In this document: in pieces, positions 1 through 10,141 of the stretch
How the letters are laid out: each line of letters starts with the position of its first letter
Position numbering within the stretch: the first letter of the stretch is position 1
Assembly: GCF_029589495.1 (NCBI RefSeq)
Contig: NZ_JAAIVF010000004.1
Span: forward strand, 310,001-374,000
Direction: 5' to 3'
Source: Speluncibacter jeojiensis
GTDB taxonomy: Bacteria > Actinomycetota > Actinomycetes > Mycobacteriales > Mycobacteriaceae
DNA length: 64,000 nucleotides
Notes under the pieces: generated by a model
What the model was told of the DNA's origin: nothing
Database searches by the model: none
What the model saw: the letters and a program-made list of their open reading frames with translations, nothing else
Program-made: the position numbers and the translations under genes

Positions 1-193
1 TCAGCAGCCCGGTGCACCCCAGCGCGTGCAGCAGGATCAGCGGCGCCCCCTCCGGGTTCCCCGCTTCGACGACGAAGGTGCTGCCGCGGCCCGGGAGGTC
101 GACCATCCGGCCCTCGGGCAACTGCCCGACCGGAGGGAGTTCGACCAGTCGGCGACTGGGTACCGACGGCGGACGGAGGAGTGCGGAAACCAT
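1..193 (-). CDS. alpha/beta hydrolase, N-terminal part (runs off the window)
   Basis: The first 64 codons are visible; the rest lies beyond the left edge. The start is ATG at 193. The protein opens with a Pro/Arg-rich leader, then the pattern VDLPGRGSTFVVEAG, followed by PEGAPLILLHALGCTG. That second stretch is the typical beta-strand and oxyanion-loop segment (LLHALG) of alpha/beta hydrolases, just before the region that would carry the nucleophile elbow. The catalytic Ser, Asp and His are not in view, so substrate and exact family cannot be given. It is divergent from the RNase D-like gene across a 144-bp gap that must hold both promoters. Confidence 0.75.
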   Translation of the reverse strand, partial: MVSALLRPPSVPSRRLVELPPVGQLPEGRMVDLPGRGSTFVVEAGNPEGAPLILLHALGCTGLL

Positions 194-337
194 TTCTCAA
201 CCCTTCGTCGCGATTGCGAGGACCCTAGGAAGGTAGCGACAACGAGAACACGTTTCAAGCATTACCGGACGATCGTTCAACTGATGTGAGAATTACTGGT
301 GTCCATCACAACGTTGTACGCCGTAAAGTCGGGGTCC

Positions 338-1582
338 ATGTCAGAATCCGACCACTCCGAGACCGATGAGAGCACGTCGGTTCCGCTGCTGCACCCGCGC
401 GAGGGAGTGCCCCCGGTGGTGACCACCGAGGCCGCCGTCCGGGAGGCGGCCGACCGCCTCGCCGCGGGCAGCGGCCCGCTCGCGGTCGACGCGGAGCGCG
501 CCTCCGGCTTCCGTTACTCCGCACGCGCCTATCTGGTCCAGCTACGCCGCGCCGGTGCCGGCACCGTGCTGCTCGACCCGATCGCGGTACCGGAGGCACT
601 GGCCCCGCTGGCCGACGCGATCAATCCGCTCGAATGGGTGCTGCACTCGGCCGATCAGGACCTGCCGTGCCTGGCGGAACTCGGCCTGCGCCCGTCGGCA
701 CTGTTCGACACCGAATTGGCCGGTCGCCTCGCCGGGTTCGACCGGGTCGGGCTGGCCGCGATCGTCCAACGCACGCTCGGCTACACCCTGCTCAAGGGGC
801 ACGGCGCCGCGGACTGGTCCTCGCGCCCGCTCCCGGAGGACTGGCTGAACTACGCCGCACTCGACGTGGAGGTGCTCGTCGAACTGCGCGACGCGATGGC
901 CGCCGAGCTCGACGGGCAGGGCAAGTCCGCGTGGGCGGCCGAGGAGTTCGAGGCGGTCCGCCTGGCCCCGCCGCCGCGGCCGAAGCCGGACCGCTGGCGC
1001 CGCACCTCCGGGATCCACACGATCAAGTCCCGCCGCACGTTGGCCGCGGTCCGCGAACTGTGGCTCGCACGCGACGAGCTGGCCCAGCGGCGCGACGTCG
1101 CTCCGGGCCGGGTGCTGCCCGACCGCGCGGTCGTCGACGCGGCCGTGACCGACCCCAAGACCATCGCCGACCTGCGGGCCCGCCCGATCTTCGGCGGCCC
1201 CCGCCAGCGACGGCACTCGCGGATCTGGTTGTCCGCGCTCGAGCGGGCCCACGCGCTGCCCGATTCCGCGTTGCCGCCGCTGGCGCAGCCGTTCGACGGA
1301 CCGCCTCCCGCGAACCGCTGGCCGCGCAAACACCCGGAGGCCGCCGAGCGCCTGCACCGTGCCCGCGAGGCGTTGACCGCCCTCGGCGAGCAGGTGCACG
1401 TTCCGGTGGAGAACCTGCTCGCACCCGACACCGTCCGCCGGCTGTGCTGGGGCTGGCCGCTGCCGGCCACGTCGCAACCGTCGGCGGCGGAGTCCGTCGA
1501 CGCCTTCCTGGCCGGTGCCGGGGCCCGGCACTGGCAACGCGAGCTGACCACGCCCGTGCTCGCCTCCGCGATGACCGCCTGA
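338..1582 (+). CDS. RNase D-like 3'-5' exonuclease with HRDC domain
   Basis: A 414-residue protein of the Rv2681/RNase D type, probably a DEDD-family 3'-5' exoribonuclease acting on structured RNA in the cytoplasm. The DEDD signatures are visible: AVDAERA (ExoI, Asp and Glu) near residue 50, SADQDLPCL (ExoII) near 105, and YAALDVEVL (ExoIII, Tyr and Asp) near 170. An HRDC-type helical domain follows around residues 220-290 (RELWLARDELAQRRDV). I chose ATG 338 because the product then begins MSESDHSE, a charged tail like that of relatives. An in-frame GTG at 299 would add 13 residues. It precedes fadA by 218 bp, the order seen in Rhodococcus-like genomes. Confidence 0.85.
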   Translation: MSESDHSETDESTSVPLLHPREGVPPVVTTEAAVREAADRLAAGSGPLAVDAERASGFRYSARAYLVQLRRAGAGTVLLDPIAVPEALAPLADAINPLEWVLHSADQDLPCLAELGLRPSALFDTELAGRLAGFDRVGLAAIVQRTLGYTLLKGHGAADWSSRPLPEDWLNYAALDVEVLVELRDAMAAELDGQGKSAWAAEEFEAVRLAPPPRPKPDRWRRTSGIHTIKSRRTLAAVRELWLARDELAQRRDVAPGRVLPDRAVVDAAVTDPKTIADLRARPIFGGPRQRRHSRIWLSALERAHALPDSALPPLAQPFDGPPPANRWPRKHPEAAERLHRAREALTALGEQVHVPVENLLAPDTVRRLCWGWPLPATSQPSAAESVDAFLAGAGARHWQRELTTPVLASAMTA

Positions 1583-1800
1583 GCCGGTCGGCGCCGCGGG
1601 CGCCATGCAGGCGTGGGCGGTAGACGCCATCGGCCATTGACACGATCGGCATTGTCACTGGTAGAGCCGGATGGGCCGATTAAGTTACCGGCGAGTAATA
1701 GGGGTTACGCTGAAACGGCGGCCGGACGTCTCGCACGTCGCGGCACCCAGGCTCGACCGGTCGACCGGTCGGGCGCCAGCTCCACTCAGGAGGAACAAGC
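1583..1800. promoter_or_regulatory. fadA-fadB upstream region
   Basis: A 218-bp gap between the RNase D-like gene and fadA. TTGACA at 1637-1642 could be a -35 element; a TAGAGC about 19 bp downstream is only a weak -10. AGGAGGAA (about 1789-1796) is a strong ribosome binding site for the GTG start of fadA. No ORF or RNA gene is seen here. Confidence 0.4.
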
Positions 1801-3027
1801 GTGGCCTCATCCACCGCAACCCCACGAAATGTCGTGTTCGTCGACGGCATCCGTACCCCGTTCGGCAAGGCGGGCGCGAAGGGCATGTACGCCGAGACCC
1901 GCGCGGACGATCTGGTCGTCAAGGCGATCCGCGAACTGCTGCGCCGGAACCCGCAGCTGCCGCCCGAGCGGATCGACGAGGTCGCCGTCGCGGCGACCAC
2001 ACAGACCGGCGACCAGGGCCTGACCATCGGCCGCAGCGCCGCCGTGCTGGCCGGCCTGCCGCAGTCCGTGCCGGGCTTCGCCATCGACCGCATGTGCGCC
2101 GGCGCGATGACCGCCGTGACCACCACCGCCTCCGGCATCGGCTTCGGCCAGTACGACGTCGTCCTCGCCGGCGGCGTCGAGCACATGGGTCATCACCCGA
2201 TGGGTTCGGGCGTCGACCCCAACCCGCGCTTCATGACCGACAAGCTGGTCGACCCGAGCGCGCTGGTCATGGGCAACACCGCCGAGAACCTGTACGACCG
2301 GTTCCCGAGCATCACCAAGGAGCGTTCCGACGCGTACGCCGTCGCGAGCCAGGCCAAGTACGAGGCCGCCCGCAAGGCCGGCTACATCGGCGAGATGCTG
2401 GCGCCCGTCGCCACCCGCTCCGCCGAGCAGGGCTGGGGCCTGGCCACCGAGGACGAGCCGCCGCGCCCCGGCACCACCATCGAGGACCTCGCCTCGCTCA
2501 AGACCCCCTTCCGGCCCGCCGGCCGGGTCACCGCAGGTAACGCCGCGGGCCTGAACGACGGCGCGACGGCCTGCCTGCTCGCCGGCGAGGACACCGCCGC
2601 CGAACTGGGCCTGCCGATCGGCATGCGACTGGTCGGCTTCGCCTACGCCGGCGTCGACCCCGCCGTGATGGGCTACGGACCCGTGCCTGCCACCGAGAAG
2701 CTGCTCGCCCGCACCGGCCTGAGCATCGACGACATCGGCCTGTTCGAGATCAACGAGGCGTTCGCCGTGCAGGTGCTCGCCTTCCTCGAGCACTTCGACA
2801 TCGCCGACGACGATCCGCGCGTGAACCTCTGGGGCGGCGCGATCGCGTGCGGTCACCCGCTGGCGTCGACGGGCGTGCGCCTGATGACCCAGCTTTCCCG
2901 CCAGTTCGCCCAGCGCCCCGACGTGCGCTACGGCCTGACCACCATGTGCATCGGCATGGGCATGGGCGGCAGCGTCATCTGGGAGAACCCCCACTTCTCC
3001 ACCTCCGAGACGACTGGAGCCAAGTAA
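1801..3027 (+). CDS. fadA: acetyl-CoA C-acetyltransferase (thiolase)
   Basis: A 408-residue thiolase catalysing thiolytic cleavage of 3-ketoacyl-CoA, the last step of beta-oxidation. The nucleophile Cys lies in DRMCAGAM (Cys99). The catalytic His is in the GHPLASTG box and the second Cys in MCIGMGMGG near the C-terminus, so the full thiolase triad is present. The start is GTG 1801, preceded by a strong AGGAGGAA ribosome binding site. The stop is 3 nt before fadB, so the two are co-transcribed and probably form the FadA/FadB (Rv0859/Rv0860-type) trifunctional complex. Length and motifs match the family; the chain-length preference cannot be read from sequence. Confidence 0.95.
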   Translation: MASSTATPRNVVFVDGIRTPFGKAGAKGMYAETRADDLVVKAIRELLRRNPQLPPERIDEVAVAATTQTGDQGLTIGRSAAVLAGLPQSVPGFAIDRMCAGAMTAVTTTASGIGFGQYDVVLAGGVEHMGHHPMGSGVDPNPRFMTDKLVDPSALVMGNTAENLYDRFPSITKERSDAYAVASQAKYEAARKAGYIGEMLAPVATRSAEQGWGLATEDEPPRPGTTIEDLASLKTPFRPAGRVTAGNAAGLNDGATACLLAGEDTAAELGLPIGMRLVGFAYAGVDPAVMGYGPVPATEKLLARTGLSIDDIGLFEINEAFAVQVLAFLEHFDIADDDPRVNLWGGAIACGHPLASTGVRLMTQLSRQFAQRPDVRYGLTTMCIGMGMGGSVIWENPHFSTSETTGAK

Positions 3028-3030
3028 GCC

Positions 3031-5145
3031 ATGACATCGTCCAACATCACCGACGCCTTCGCCGACGAGGTCGTCACCGTCGCCCACACCCGGCTCGTCG
3101 CCGTGCCCGGCTTCGAGGGCAAGGTCGCGCTCGTCACGCTCGACAACGGCTTCGACCACACCAAGCCGACCACCTTCGGCCCCCGCGGGCTGGCGAACAT
3201 CGACGCCGCCCTCGACGAGGCGTTCGCCGCGAACCCGGCCGCGGTCGCGGTGACCGGCAAGCCGTTCATCTTCGCCGTCGGCGCCGACCTCAAGGGCGCC
3301 GCCCAGGTGCCCAGCCGCGAGGTCGCGCTCGAGGTCGGACAGTTGGGGCACAAGGTGTTCCGCCGGCTGCGCGAGTCCACCGTGCCGACGTTCGCGTTCA
3401 TCAACGGCGTCGCGCTCGGCGGCGGCATGGAGATCGGCCTGCACTGCCACTACCGCACCGTCGCGTCCAACGCGCCCGCGCTGGGCCTACCCGAGACCAT
3501 GCTCGGCCTGGTCCCCGGCTGGGGCGGCACGCAGCTGCTGGCCAACATCGCCGGCCCCGACGCCGCGGTGACGATGGTCATCGAGAACCCGCTCAACAAC
3601 GGCCGCACCGTGAACCCGAAGCAGGCCGTCAAGCTCGGCATCGTCGACGAGCTGCTCGACTCGGCCGACTTCATCGAGCAGTCCCTGGCCTGGGCCGCAC
3701 AGGTTCTCGCCGGTGACATCACCCCCGCCCGCCCGCAGATCGACCGCGGCGCCGGTTGGGACGCGGCGCTCGGCCGCGCCAAGGCGATCGTCGAGGGCAA
3801 GACCCGCGGATTCGCCCCCGGCCCCGTCCGCGCCCTCGAGCTGCTCGAGCTGGCCCGCACCACCGACATCGCCGACGCCGCCTCGCTGGACAAGGGCTTC
3901 GCCGCCGAGGACGAGGCACTGGCCGACCTGCTGATGGCCGACGAACTGCGCGCCGGGCTGTACGCGTTCGACCTGGTCAACAAGCGCGCCAAGCGCCCGG
4001 CCGGCGCGCCCGACAAGTCCCTCGCCCGCAAGATCACCGGCGTCGGCGTCGTCGGCGCGGGCCTGATGGCCAGCCAGTTGGCGCTGCTGTTCGTACGTCA
4101 GCTCAAGGTGCCGGTGGTGCTCACCGACATCGACCAGGAGCGCATCGACAAGGGCGTCGGCTACGTGCACGCCGAGATCGACAAGCTCGCGGGCAAGGGT
4201 CGCCTGTCCGCCGACGCGGCCAACCGGCTCAAGGCGCTGGTGTCCGGTTCGCTGGACAAGTCCGAATTCGACAAGTGCGACTTCATCATCGAAGCCGTCT
4301 TCGAGAACATGGACGTCAAGAAGAAGGTGTTCGCGGACCTCGAGCCGCACATCTCGCCCGAGGCGATCCTGGCGACCAACACCTCGTCGCTGTCGATCAG
4401 CGAGATGGCCGCGGATCTCAAGCACCCCGAGCGCGTGGTCGGCTTCCACTTCTTCAACCCGGTCGCGGTGCTGCCGCTGCTCGAGATCATCAAGGGCGAG
4501 AAGACCGACGATGCCACGCTCGCAACGGCATTCGCCACCGCGAAGTCGCTGAAGAAGTCGGCGGTGCTGTGCGCGGACCTGCCGGGCTTCGTGTTCAACC
4601 GGCTCGTCACCCGCACCCTCGGCGAAGTCATGCTCGCGGTCGACGAGGGCACCCCGTTCGACGTGGCGGACGACGCGGTCGGCGCGCTCGGTATGCCGAT
4701 GAGCCCGTTCACCCTGCTGGCGCTCGTCGGTCCGGCCATCGCGCTGCACACCGGTGAGACGTTGCAGGCCGCGTACCCGGACCGCTTCACGTCCTCCCCC
4801 GGACTCGAGGCGCTCGTCGCGGCGCGCAAGCCCGGCGTGTGGACCTACGGCGAGAACGGCCAGGTCGTCGACCCCGAGGTCGCGCAGCTGTGGCCGCAGG
4901 GCGACAAGGCCTCGACCGCGGAGGAGGTGCTCGACCGGACCCGCAAGGCGATGGCCGAGGAGATCCGGATCATGCTCGAGGAGGGCGTGGTCGCCGCGGC
5001 CGAGGACATCGACCTGTGCCTGATCCTCGGTGGCGGGTTCGGCTTCTGGAACGGCGGCATCACCCCGTACCTGGACCGCACCGGCACCTCCGAGGCCGTC
5101 AACGGCAAGCGCTTCCTGGCGCCGGGCGTCGCGAACGTCGGGTAG
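3031..5145 (+). CDS. fadB: fatty-acid oxidation multifunctional alpha subunit (enoyl-CoA hydratase / 3-hydroxyacyl-CoA dehydrogenase)
   Basis: A 704-residue two-part enzyme. The N-terminal third is a crotonase fold (hydratase) with the oxyanion-hole segments GADLKGAA and ALGGGMEIG. Near residue 335 a Rossmann NAD-binding motif, GVGVVGAGLMAS, begins the 3-hydroxyacyl-CoA dehydrogenase part. That part carries ATNTSSLSI, VVGFHFFNPV (catalytic His) and the C-terminal helical domain (DLPGFVFNR). It is the second gene of the fadA-fadB operon, starting 3 nt after the fadA stop. Together the two carry out hydration, oxidation and thiolysis of fatty acyl-CoA in the cytoplasm. A strong terminator follows at once. 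Confidence 0.95.
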   Translation: MTSSNITDAFADEVVTVAHTRLVAVPGFEGKVALVTLDNGFDHTKPTTFGPRGLANIDAALDEAFAANPAAVAVTGKPFIFAVGADLKGAAQVPSREVALEVGQLGHKVFRRLRESTVPTFAFINGVALGGGMEIGLHCHYRTVASNAPALGLPETMLGLVPGWGGTQLLANIAGPDAAVTMVIENPLNNGRTVNPKQAVKLGIVDELLDSADFIEQSLAWAAQVLAGDITPARPQIDRGAGWDAALGRAKAIVEGKTRGFAPGPVRALELLELARTTDIADAASLDKGFAAEDEALADLLMADELRAGLYAFDLVNKRAKRPAGAPDKSLARKITGVGVVGAGLMASQLALLFVRQLKVPVVLTDIDQERIDKGVGYVHAEIDKLAGKGRLSADAANRLKALVSGSLDKSEFDKCDFIIEAVFENMDVKKKVFADLEPHISPEAILATNTSSLSISEMAADLKHPERVVGFHFFNPVAVLPLLEIIKGEKTDDATLATAFATAKSLKKSAVLCADLPGFVFNRLVTRTLGEVMLAVDEGTPFDVADDAVGALGMPMSPFTLLALVGPAIALHTGETLQAAYPDRFTSSPGLEALVAARKPGVWTYGENGQVVDPEVAQLWPQGDKASTAEEVLDRTRKAMAEEIRIMLEEGVVAAAEDIDLCLILGGGFGFWNGGITPYLDRTGTSEAVNGKRFLAPGVANVG

Positions 5146-5170
5146 TCACTGCGCTCACGCGCAACGCAGA

Positions 5171-5203
5171 CGGGCGCGGCACGGATTCTCCGTGCCGCGC
5201 CCG
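5171..5203 (+). terminator. intrinsic terminator after fadB
   Basis: A perfect 14-bp G+C-rich stem (5171-5184 with 5190-5203) with a 5-nt loop ATTCT, followed by TTCGGTGTT. It begins 25 nt past the fadB stop and separates fadB from the convergent protease gene. Confidence 0.85.
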
Positions 5204-5249
5204 TTCGGTGTTCAGCGGATCCTGTTCGGTGGTCCCTGTCCGATCGGGT

Positions 5250-6374
5250 TCAGCCGACCGGGCCTGCCGCCGGTACCACGGTGGTGACCTGCGTGGTGTT
5301 GCCGAGTATCCACGTCACCTGCAACGGTTGCCCGGGGTGCTCGGTGTCCATGAGGTTCGTCAGGTCGGTGGGCGAGCCGATCGGGTGGCCGTCGACTGCG
5401 GTGATCACCGCGCCCTGCGGCAGTCCGGCCCGCGCCGCCGGCGCGCCCGCGACCGTGCCCATCACCTGGGCGCCGGCCCCCTGCTGCGGCGCGGCGATCT
5501 CCACGCCGAGGAACGCGGTGGGCCCGATGTGCACGGTGGTCGAGGCCCGGCCCGACTCGATCTGCCGCGCAAGGGATGTCGCCTGGTCGATCGGGATCGC
5601 GAAGCCCTCGTGCGGGCCGACGTTCACCCCGAACCCGCCCAACGGGGTCTGCAACTGGTAGCCGGCGGACGCGGCGGTGTCCATGCCGACCACCCGGGCG
5701 GACGGATCGACCAGCGGGCCGCCCGAATCACCTGGCACCACATCGGCATTCGTCTGGATCAGCCCGGTCAGCTGCTCGGACGACGCACCGGTGTCGTCGG
5801 TCGCGGTGATCGCCTGACCGAGGTCGGTGACGGCGCCGGGGGCGACCGACGGAGTGCCTGCGCCACCGGCGTTGCCGATCGCGACGACTTGCTCGCCCCG
5901 CACGACACCGTTCGAGTCGCCGATCGGCGCGGTGGTCAGTCCGCTCGCGCCCTGCAGCTGGACGACCGCGACGTCCTGGGTGCGGTCGTAACCGACGACG
6001 GTGCCGGTGTAGCGGCGTCCGTTGCCCAGGTCGGTGACGACGATCGAGGTGGCGCCCTCGACCACGTGGTTGTTGGTCAGGATCTCTCCGTTCGGGCTGA
6101 GCACGATCCCTGTCCCGGCCGCGGCGGCGCCCTGGTCACCGAGGACCGTGTCGATGTCGACCAGTCCCGGGATCACCTGCGAGGCCACCGCCCGCGGGTT
6201 CATCGGCGCGGACAGCATGTGGACGTCGCTCGCCAGGCGCAGGTCGGCGGTGCGGGTGGAGTGCCCGACCGGGAACATCGCCACGCCGAGGGCGAGCGCG
6301 AACGCCGAGACCGACGCACCGATGAGCACGTGGCCGAGCACCGAGGTGGAGGGTTGACCAGTGACCTTGTTCAC
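5250..6374 (-). CDS. HtrA/DegP-like serine protease (S1C) with PDZ domain
   Basis: A 374-residue membrane-anchored trypsin-like protease. A hydrophobic segment at residues about 13-36 is a signal anchor placing the protease outside the membrane. The triad is complete: His103 (TNNHVV), Asp134 (TQDVAVV) and Ser217 (GDSGGP). A PDZ domain occupies about residues 285-370 (FLGVEI, AGLPQGAVITAVDG). I chose GTG 6374 because translation then opens with MNKVTGQ just before the membrane segment; an upstream ATG at 6464 would add an implausible Trp/Arg/Cys-rich leader. It probably handles misfolded or signalling proteins at the envelope. It is a single gene, convergent with fadB. Confidence 0.88.
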   Translation of the reverse strand: MNKVTGQPSTSVLGHVLIGASVSAFALALGVAMFPVGHSTRTADLRLASDVHMLSAPMNPRAVASQVIPGLVDIDTVLGDQGAAAAGTGIVLSPNGEILTNNHVVEGATSIVVTDLGNGRRYTGTVVGYDRTQDVAVVQLQGASGLTTAPIGDSNGVVRGEQVVAIGNAGGAGTPSVAPGAVTDLGQAITATDDTGASSEQLTGLIQTNADVVPGDSGGPLVDPSARVVGMDTAASAGYQLQTPLGGFGVNVGPHEGFAIPIDQATSLARQIESGRASTTVHIGPTAFLGVEIAAPQQGAGAQVMGTVAGAPAARAGLPQGAVITAVDGHPIGSPTDLTNLMDTEHPGQPLQVTWILGNTTQVTTVVPAAGPVG

Positions 6375-6563
6375 AGATCCAGTACAGCACCGAACACTGC
6401 CCGGTGACTGAGTTCCACCTGAGAAGTGCCCAAGCGTCCGCCGCCACCGGCCTGTCCAGGCCATGGACTGTCGCGGTCGGGGCCGTCACCGGATGCACTG
6501 CGCAGCCCGCAACCCGCGGCTACTGTGAGCACACTCGATCTCGCGCAGCGCGAAAGGCACGCC

Positions 6564-7985
6564 ATGACGCAGCCGTCCCACCCCCACGCAGCGCGGGTCA
6601 TCGCCGTCACGATCGCCGCCGCGGTCGGCGGCTTCCTGTTCGGCTTCGACAGCTCGGTGATCAACGGTGCGGTCGACTCGATCCAGGACCACTTCGCCCT
6701 GGGCTCGTTCGTCACCGGGTTCACCGTGGCCATCGCGCTGCTCGGCTGCGCCGCCGGTGCGGGGTTCGCCGGCCGGCTGGCCGACAGCTGGGGACGCAAA
6801 CGGGTGATGGTGCTCGGCGCCGTGCTGTTCATCGCCTCCTCGATCGGCTCGGGGCTCGCGTTCAGCCTGTGGGATCTGATGCTGTGGCGGGTGATCGGCG
6901 GCCTGGGCATCGGCATCGCCTCGGTGATCGCGCCGACCTACATCTCGGAGATCGCGCCGGCCGCCTACCGGGGCGCGCTGGCCTCGATGCAGCAACTCGC
7001 GATCACGGTCGGCATCTTCGCCGCACTGCTCTCGGATGCGTTGCTGCAGAACGCGGCCGGCGGTCCGGCGAACATCCTGTGGTGGGGGCACGAAGCCTGG
7101 CGCTGGATGTTCCTGGTGGGCGTGATCCCCGCGGCCTGCTACGGGGTGCTCGCGATGCTGATCCCGGAATCGCCCCGCTACCTGGTGCGCAAACACCTCG
7201 ACGACGAGGCGGGCCGCGTGCTCGCCGAGTTCGGCGGCGAACTCGAACCGGGCATCCGGGTGGCCGAGATCCGGCTGACCCTGCGCGAGGAGGCGCGGTC
7301 CTCGCTCGCCGACATCCGCGGCACGGCGTTCGGTCTGCACCCGGTGGTCTGGGTGGGCATCGGCATGGCGATCCTGCAGCAGTTCGTCGGCATCAACGCG
7401 ATCTTCTATTACTCCACGACGCTGTGGCGGTCGGTCGGATTCTCCGAGTCGCAGTCGTTCGCCACCTCGGTGATCACCTCGATCATCAACGTCGCCATGA
7501 CCTTCGTGGCAATCCTGTTCGTCGACCGCATCGGCCGGCGCAAGCTGCTGCTGGCCGGGTCGATCGGCATGTTCGTGGGCCTGGTCCTGGCCGCCGTCGC
7601 CTTCTCGCAACAGGTCGGCAGCGGCAAGGACGTGAGCCTGCCCAGCCCGTGGGGCCAGTTGGCGCTGGTGGGTGCGAACCTGTTCGTGGTCTTCTTCGCC
7701 GCCACCTGGGGACCGGTGATGTGGGTGATGCTCGGCGAGATGTTCCCCAACCGGATGCGCGCGGTCGCCATGGGCGTGTGCACCGCCGCGAACTGGCTCG
7801 CCAACTTCGCTGTCACGCTGGCGTTCCCGCCGCTGAGCGAGCACGTGGGACTGTGGCTGGTGTACGGAATCTTCGCACTGTTCGCCGGGCTGTCGTACTT
7901 CTTCGTGCGCGCCAGCGTCCCCGAGACCAAGGGCATGCAACTCGAGGACATGGACAGGCTCGGCGAGGCCTCCCCCGCCCGCTGA
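6564..7985 (+). CDS. MFS sugar porter
   Basis: A 473-residue, 12-helix transporter of the sugar-porter family, probably an H+ symporter for a monosaccharide or related polyol in the cytoplasmic membrane. The family signatures are all present: GFLFGFDSSVING in helix 1, ADSWGRKR between helices 2 and 3, PESPRYLVRK before the central loop, DRIGRRKL between helices 8 and 9, and VPETKG at the C-terminus. QQFVGINAIFYYS in helix 7 fits hexose transporters. ATG 6564 has GAAAGG about 7 nt upstream. It stands alone between the divergent protease gene and convergent dxs. The sugar cannot be named. Confidence 0.92.
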   Translation: MTQPSHPHAARVIAVTIAAAVGGFLFGFDSSVINGAVDSIQDHFALGSFVTGFTVAIALLGCAAGAGFAGRLADSWGRKRVMVLGAVLFIASSIGSGLAFSLWDLMLWRVIGGLGIGIASVIAPTYISEIAPAAYRGALASMQQLAITVGIFAALLSDALLQNAAGGPANILWWGHEAWRWMFLVGVIPAACYGVLAMLIPESPRYLVRKHLDDEAGRVLAEFGGELEPGIRVAEIRLTLREEARSSLADIRGTAFGLHPVVWVGIGMAILQQFVGINAIFYYSTTLWRSVGFSESQSFATSVITSIINVAMTFVAILFVDRIGRRKLLLAGSIGMFVGLVLAAVAFSQQVGSGKDVSLPSPWGQLALVGANLFVVFFAATWGPVMWVMLGEMFPNRMRAVAMGVCTAANWLANFAVTLAFPPLSEHVGLWLVYGIFALFAGLSYFFVRASVPETKGMQLEDMDRLGEASPAR

Positions 7986-8027
7986 CAGGCCGGCCGGCGA
8001 CCGGCGGCCCAGCGAAGGTCTGCCGCT

Positions 8028-9965
8028 TCAGCCCGACGCGGCCTCGTCGCGCAGCGCGGCCGGGTTCACCACGGCCGCACCGCCGTCGAGCCCGACGACC
8101 CAGCCGGTGATGTCGCGGGCGACGTCCTCGGCCGTCAGCCGGAGGTCGCCGAGCACCTCGCCGCGGGTGCCGTGGTCCAGGAAGGCCTGCGGCACACCGA
8201 TATCGCGGCACGGCACGTCCACGCCCGCCGCCCGCAGGGCCGCCGACACCGAGGAACCGATGCCCCCGTGCACGCCGCAGTCCTCGACGGTGACCACCAG
8301 CGAGTGCTCGGCGCCGAGCTTGACAAGCGAATCGGGCACCGGCAGCACCCACCGGGGATCCACCACGGTCGCCGAGATCCCCTGCATCCGAAGGTGTTCG
8401 GCCGCCTGCAGCGCGAGATCGGCGAACGGGCCGACCGAGACGATCAGCACGTCCGCCGGGCCGGACTGCGGCCGCGCCAGCACATCGACCCCGTCGCCGA
8501 GACGTTCGAGGGCCTTCGCCTGCGCGGGCACCGCCCCCTTCGGGAAACGGATCGCGGTCGGTCCGTCGCTCACCTCGAGGGCCTCACGCAACTCCTCGCG
8601 CAGGGACTCGGAGTCACGGGGCGCCGCCACGCGGATCCCCGGCACGATGCCGAGCAGCGACATGTCCCACATGCCGTTGTGGCTCGCTCCGTCCGATCCG
8701 GTGACGCCGGCCCGGTCGAGCACGAGGGTGACCGGCTGCTTGAGCAGCGCCACATCCATCAGCAGCTGGTCGAACGCGCGGTTGAGGAAGGTCGAGTAGA
8801 TCGCCACCACCGGGTGCAGGCCGCCGAGCGCGAGCCCCGCGGCGGACGCCATCGCATGCTGCTCGGCAATGCCGACATCGAACATGCGGTTCGGGAACCG
8901 CTTGCCGAAGGCCGCCAGTCCGGTCGGCCCCGCCATCGCCGCGGTGATCGCGACGATGTCGTCGCGCCGCTCCGCCTGGTCGATCAGCTCTGCCGAGAAC
9001 ACCGAGGTCCAGCTGGTCACCGGGCTGCTGGTGGGCTTGCCGGTCAGCGGGTCGAACGACCCGGGCGAGTGCATCTGGTCGGCCTCGTCGTTCTCCGCCG
9101 GGGCGAAGCCCATGCCCTTGTGCGTGACCGCGTGCACGATCACCGGACCGCCGAATGCCTTGGCCCGGCGCAGCGCCGACTCCATCGCGTGCTGGTCGTG
9201 GCCGTCGACCGGGCCGAGGTACTTCAGGCCCAGGTCGGTGAACATGACCTGCGGGCTGACCGCGTCCTTGAGCCCGGTCTTGACGCCGTGCAGCATCTTG
9301 TACGTCGCGTCACCCACGACCGGCATGCCCTTGAGCGCGCGGCGTCCCTGGTCGAGCACCCGCTCGTAGCCCGGACGCAGCCGCAACGAGGCGAGATGGT
9401 CGGCCAGGCCGCCGATGGTCGGCGAGTAGGACCGGCCGTTGTCGTTGACGATGATCACCAGCGAGCGGTCCTTGCCGGCGGTGATGTTGTTGAGCGCCTC
9501 CCAGCACATGCCGCCGGTCATCGCGCCGTCGCCGACCACCGCGACCACGTGCCGGTCGGACTGCCCGGTCAGCTCGAACGACTTGGCCAGCCCGTCCGCG
9601 TAGGACAGCGCCGCGGAGGCGTGCGAGGACTCGACCCAGTCGTGCTCGCTCTCGGCGCGGCTCGGGTACCCGGACAGCCCGCCCTGTTTGCGCAGGCTGT
9701 CGAAGCGGTCCTGACGACCGGTGACGATCTTGTGCACGTAGGCCTGGTGGCCGGTGTCGAAGATGATCGCGTCCCGCGGGGAATCGAACACGCGGTGCAC
9801 GGCGAGCGTCAGTTCGACCACACCGAGATTCGGGCCGAGGTGACCGCCGGTGGCGGAGACCTTCTGGACGAGGAACTCGCGGATCTCCTGTGCAAGCACC
9901 TTCAGTTCGGTGGGGGTCAACCGACGAAGATCGGCAGGTGCCTGCACACGCGCGAGCACACTCAT
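8028..9965 (-). CDS. dxs: 1-deoxy-D-xylulose-5-phosphate synthase
   Basis: A 645-residue thiamine-diphosphate enzyme that condenses pyruvate and glyceraldehyde 3-phosphate in the first step of the MEP isoprenoid pathway. Visible landmarks are TGHQAYVHK (His73), the ThDP/Mg motif GDGAMTGG near residue 150, the pyrimidine-domain segment [10 protein letters not shown] and the C-terminal transketolase domain. ATG 9965 is chosen because GAGGAG lies 8-10 nt upstream and the product begins MSVLARVQ like relatives; an in-frame start six codons earlier is less likely. The position next to the RNase D-like gene and fadAB is conserved in related genomes. Confidence 0.96.
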   Translation of the reverse strand: MSVLARVQAPADLRRLTPTELKVLAQEIREFLVQKVSATGGHLGPNLGVVELTLAVHRVFDSPRDAIIFDTGHQAYVHKIVTGRQDRFDSLRKQGGLSGYPSRAESEHDWVESSHASAALSYADGLAKSFELTGQSDRHVVAVVGDGAMTGGMCWEALNNITAGKDRSLVIIVNDNGRSYSPTIGGLADHLASLRLRPGYERVLDQGRRALKGMPVVGDATYKMLHGVKTGLKDAVSPQVMFTDLGLKYLGPVDGHDQHAMESALRRAKAFGGPVIVHAVTHKGMGFAPAENDEADQMHSPGSFDPLTGKPTSSPVTSWTSVFSAELIDQAERRDDIVAITAAMAGPTGLAAFGKRFPNRMFDVGIAEQHAMASAAGLALGGLHPVVAIYSTFLNRAFDQLLMDVALLKQPVTLVLDRAGVTGSDGASHNGMWDMSLLGIVPGIRVAAPRDSESLREELREALEVSDGPTAIRFPKGAVPAQAKALERLGDGVDVLARPQSGPADVLIVSVGPFADLALQAAEHLRMQGISATVVDPRWVLPVPDSLVKLGAEHSLVVTVEDCGVHGGIGSSVSAALRAAGVDVPCRDIGVPQAFLDHGTRGEVLGDLRLTAEDVARDITGWVVGLDGGAAVVNPAALRDEAASG

Positions 9966-10141
9966 CCGGACCACTCCTCTCACCGGTCGACGGGACGCCG
10001 ACCGACGGCTGATCCGCCGGTGGCATGCCCGTCAGTCTACGGAGTCGCCGAACGCTCATCGGACGATCCCCGCGGATCGCACCGGTTCGTGTCGCTCCCG
10101 TAATGCCGCCCGCGACCGGGCGACCGCCCTATCGTCGAGGG

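Noticed and set aside
181-300. IdeR iron box near ACCCTAGGAAGG
   Set aside because: It lacks the symmetrical TTAGGTTAGGCTAACCTAA pattern and matches too few positions.
1807-3450. A 547-codon open frame on the minus strand opposite fadA/fadB
   Set aside because: It is a shadow produced by high G+C third positions of fadA and fadB. Its translation is low-complexity Gly/Ala/Arg/Val and matches no fold.
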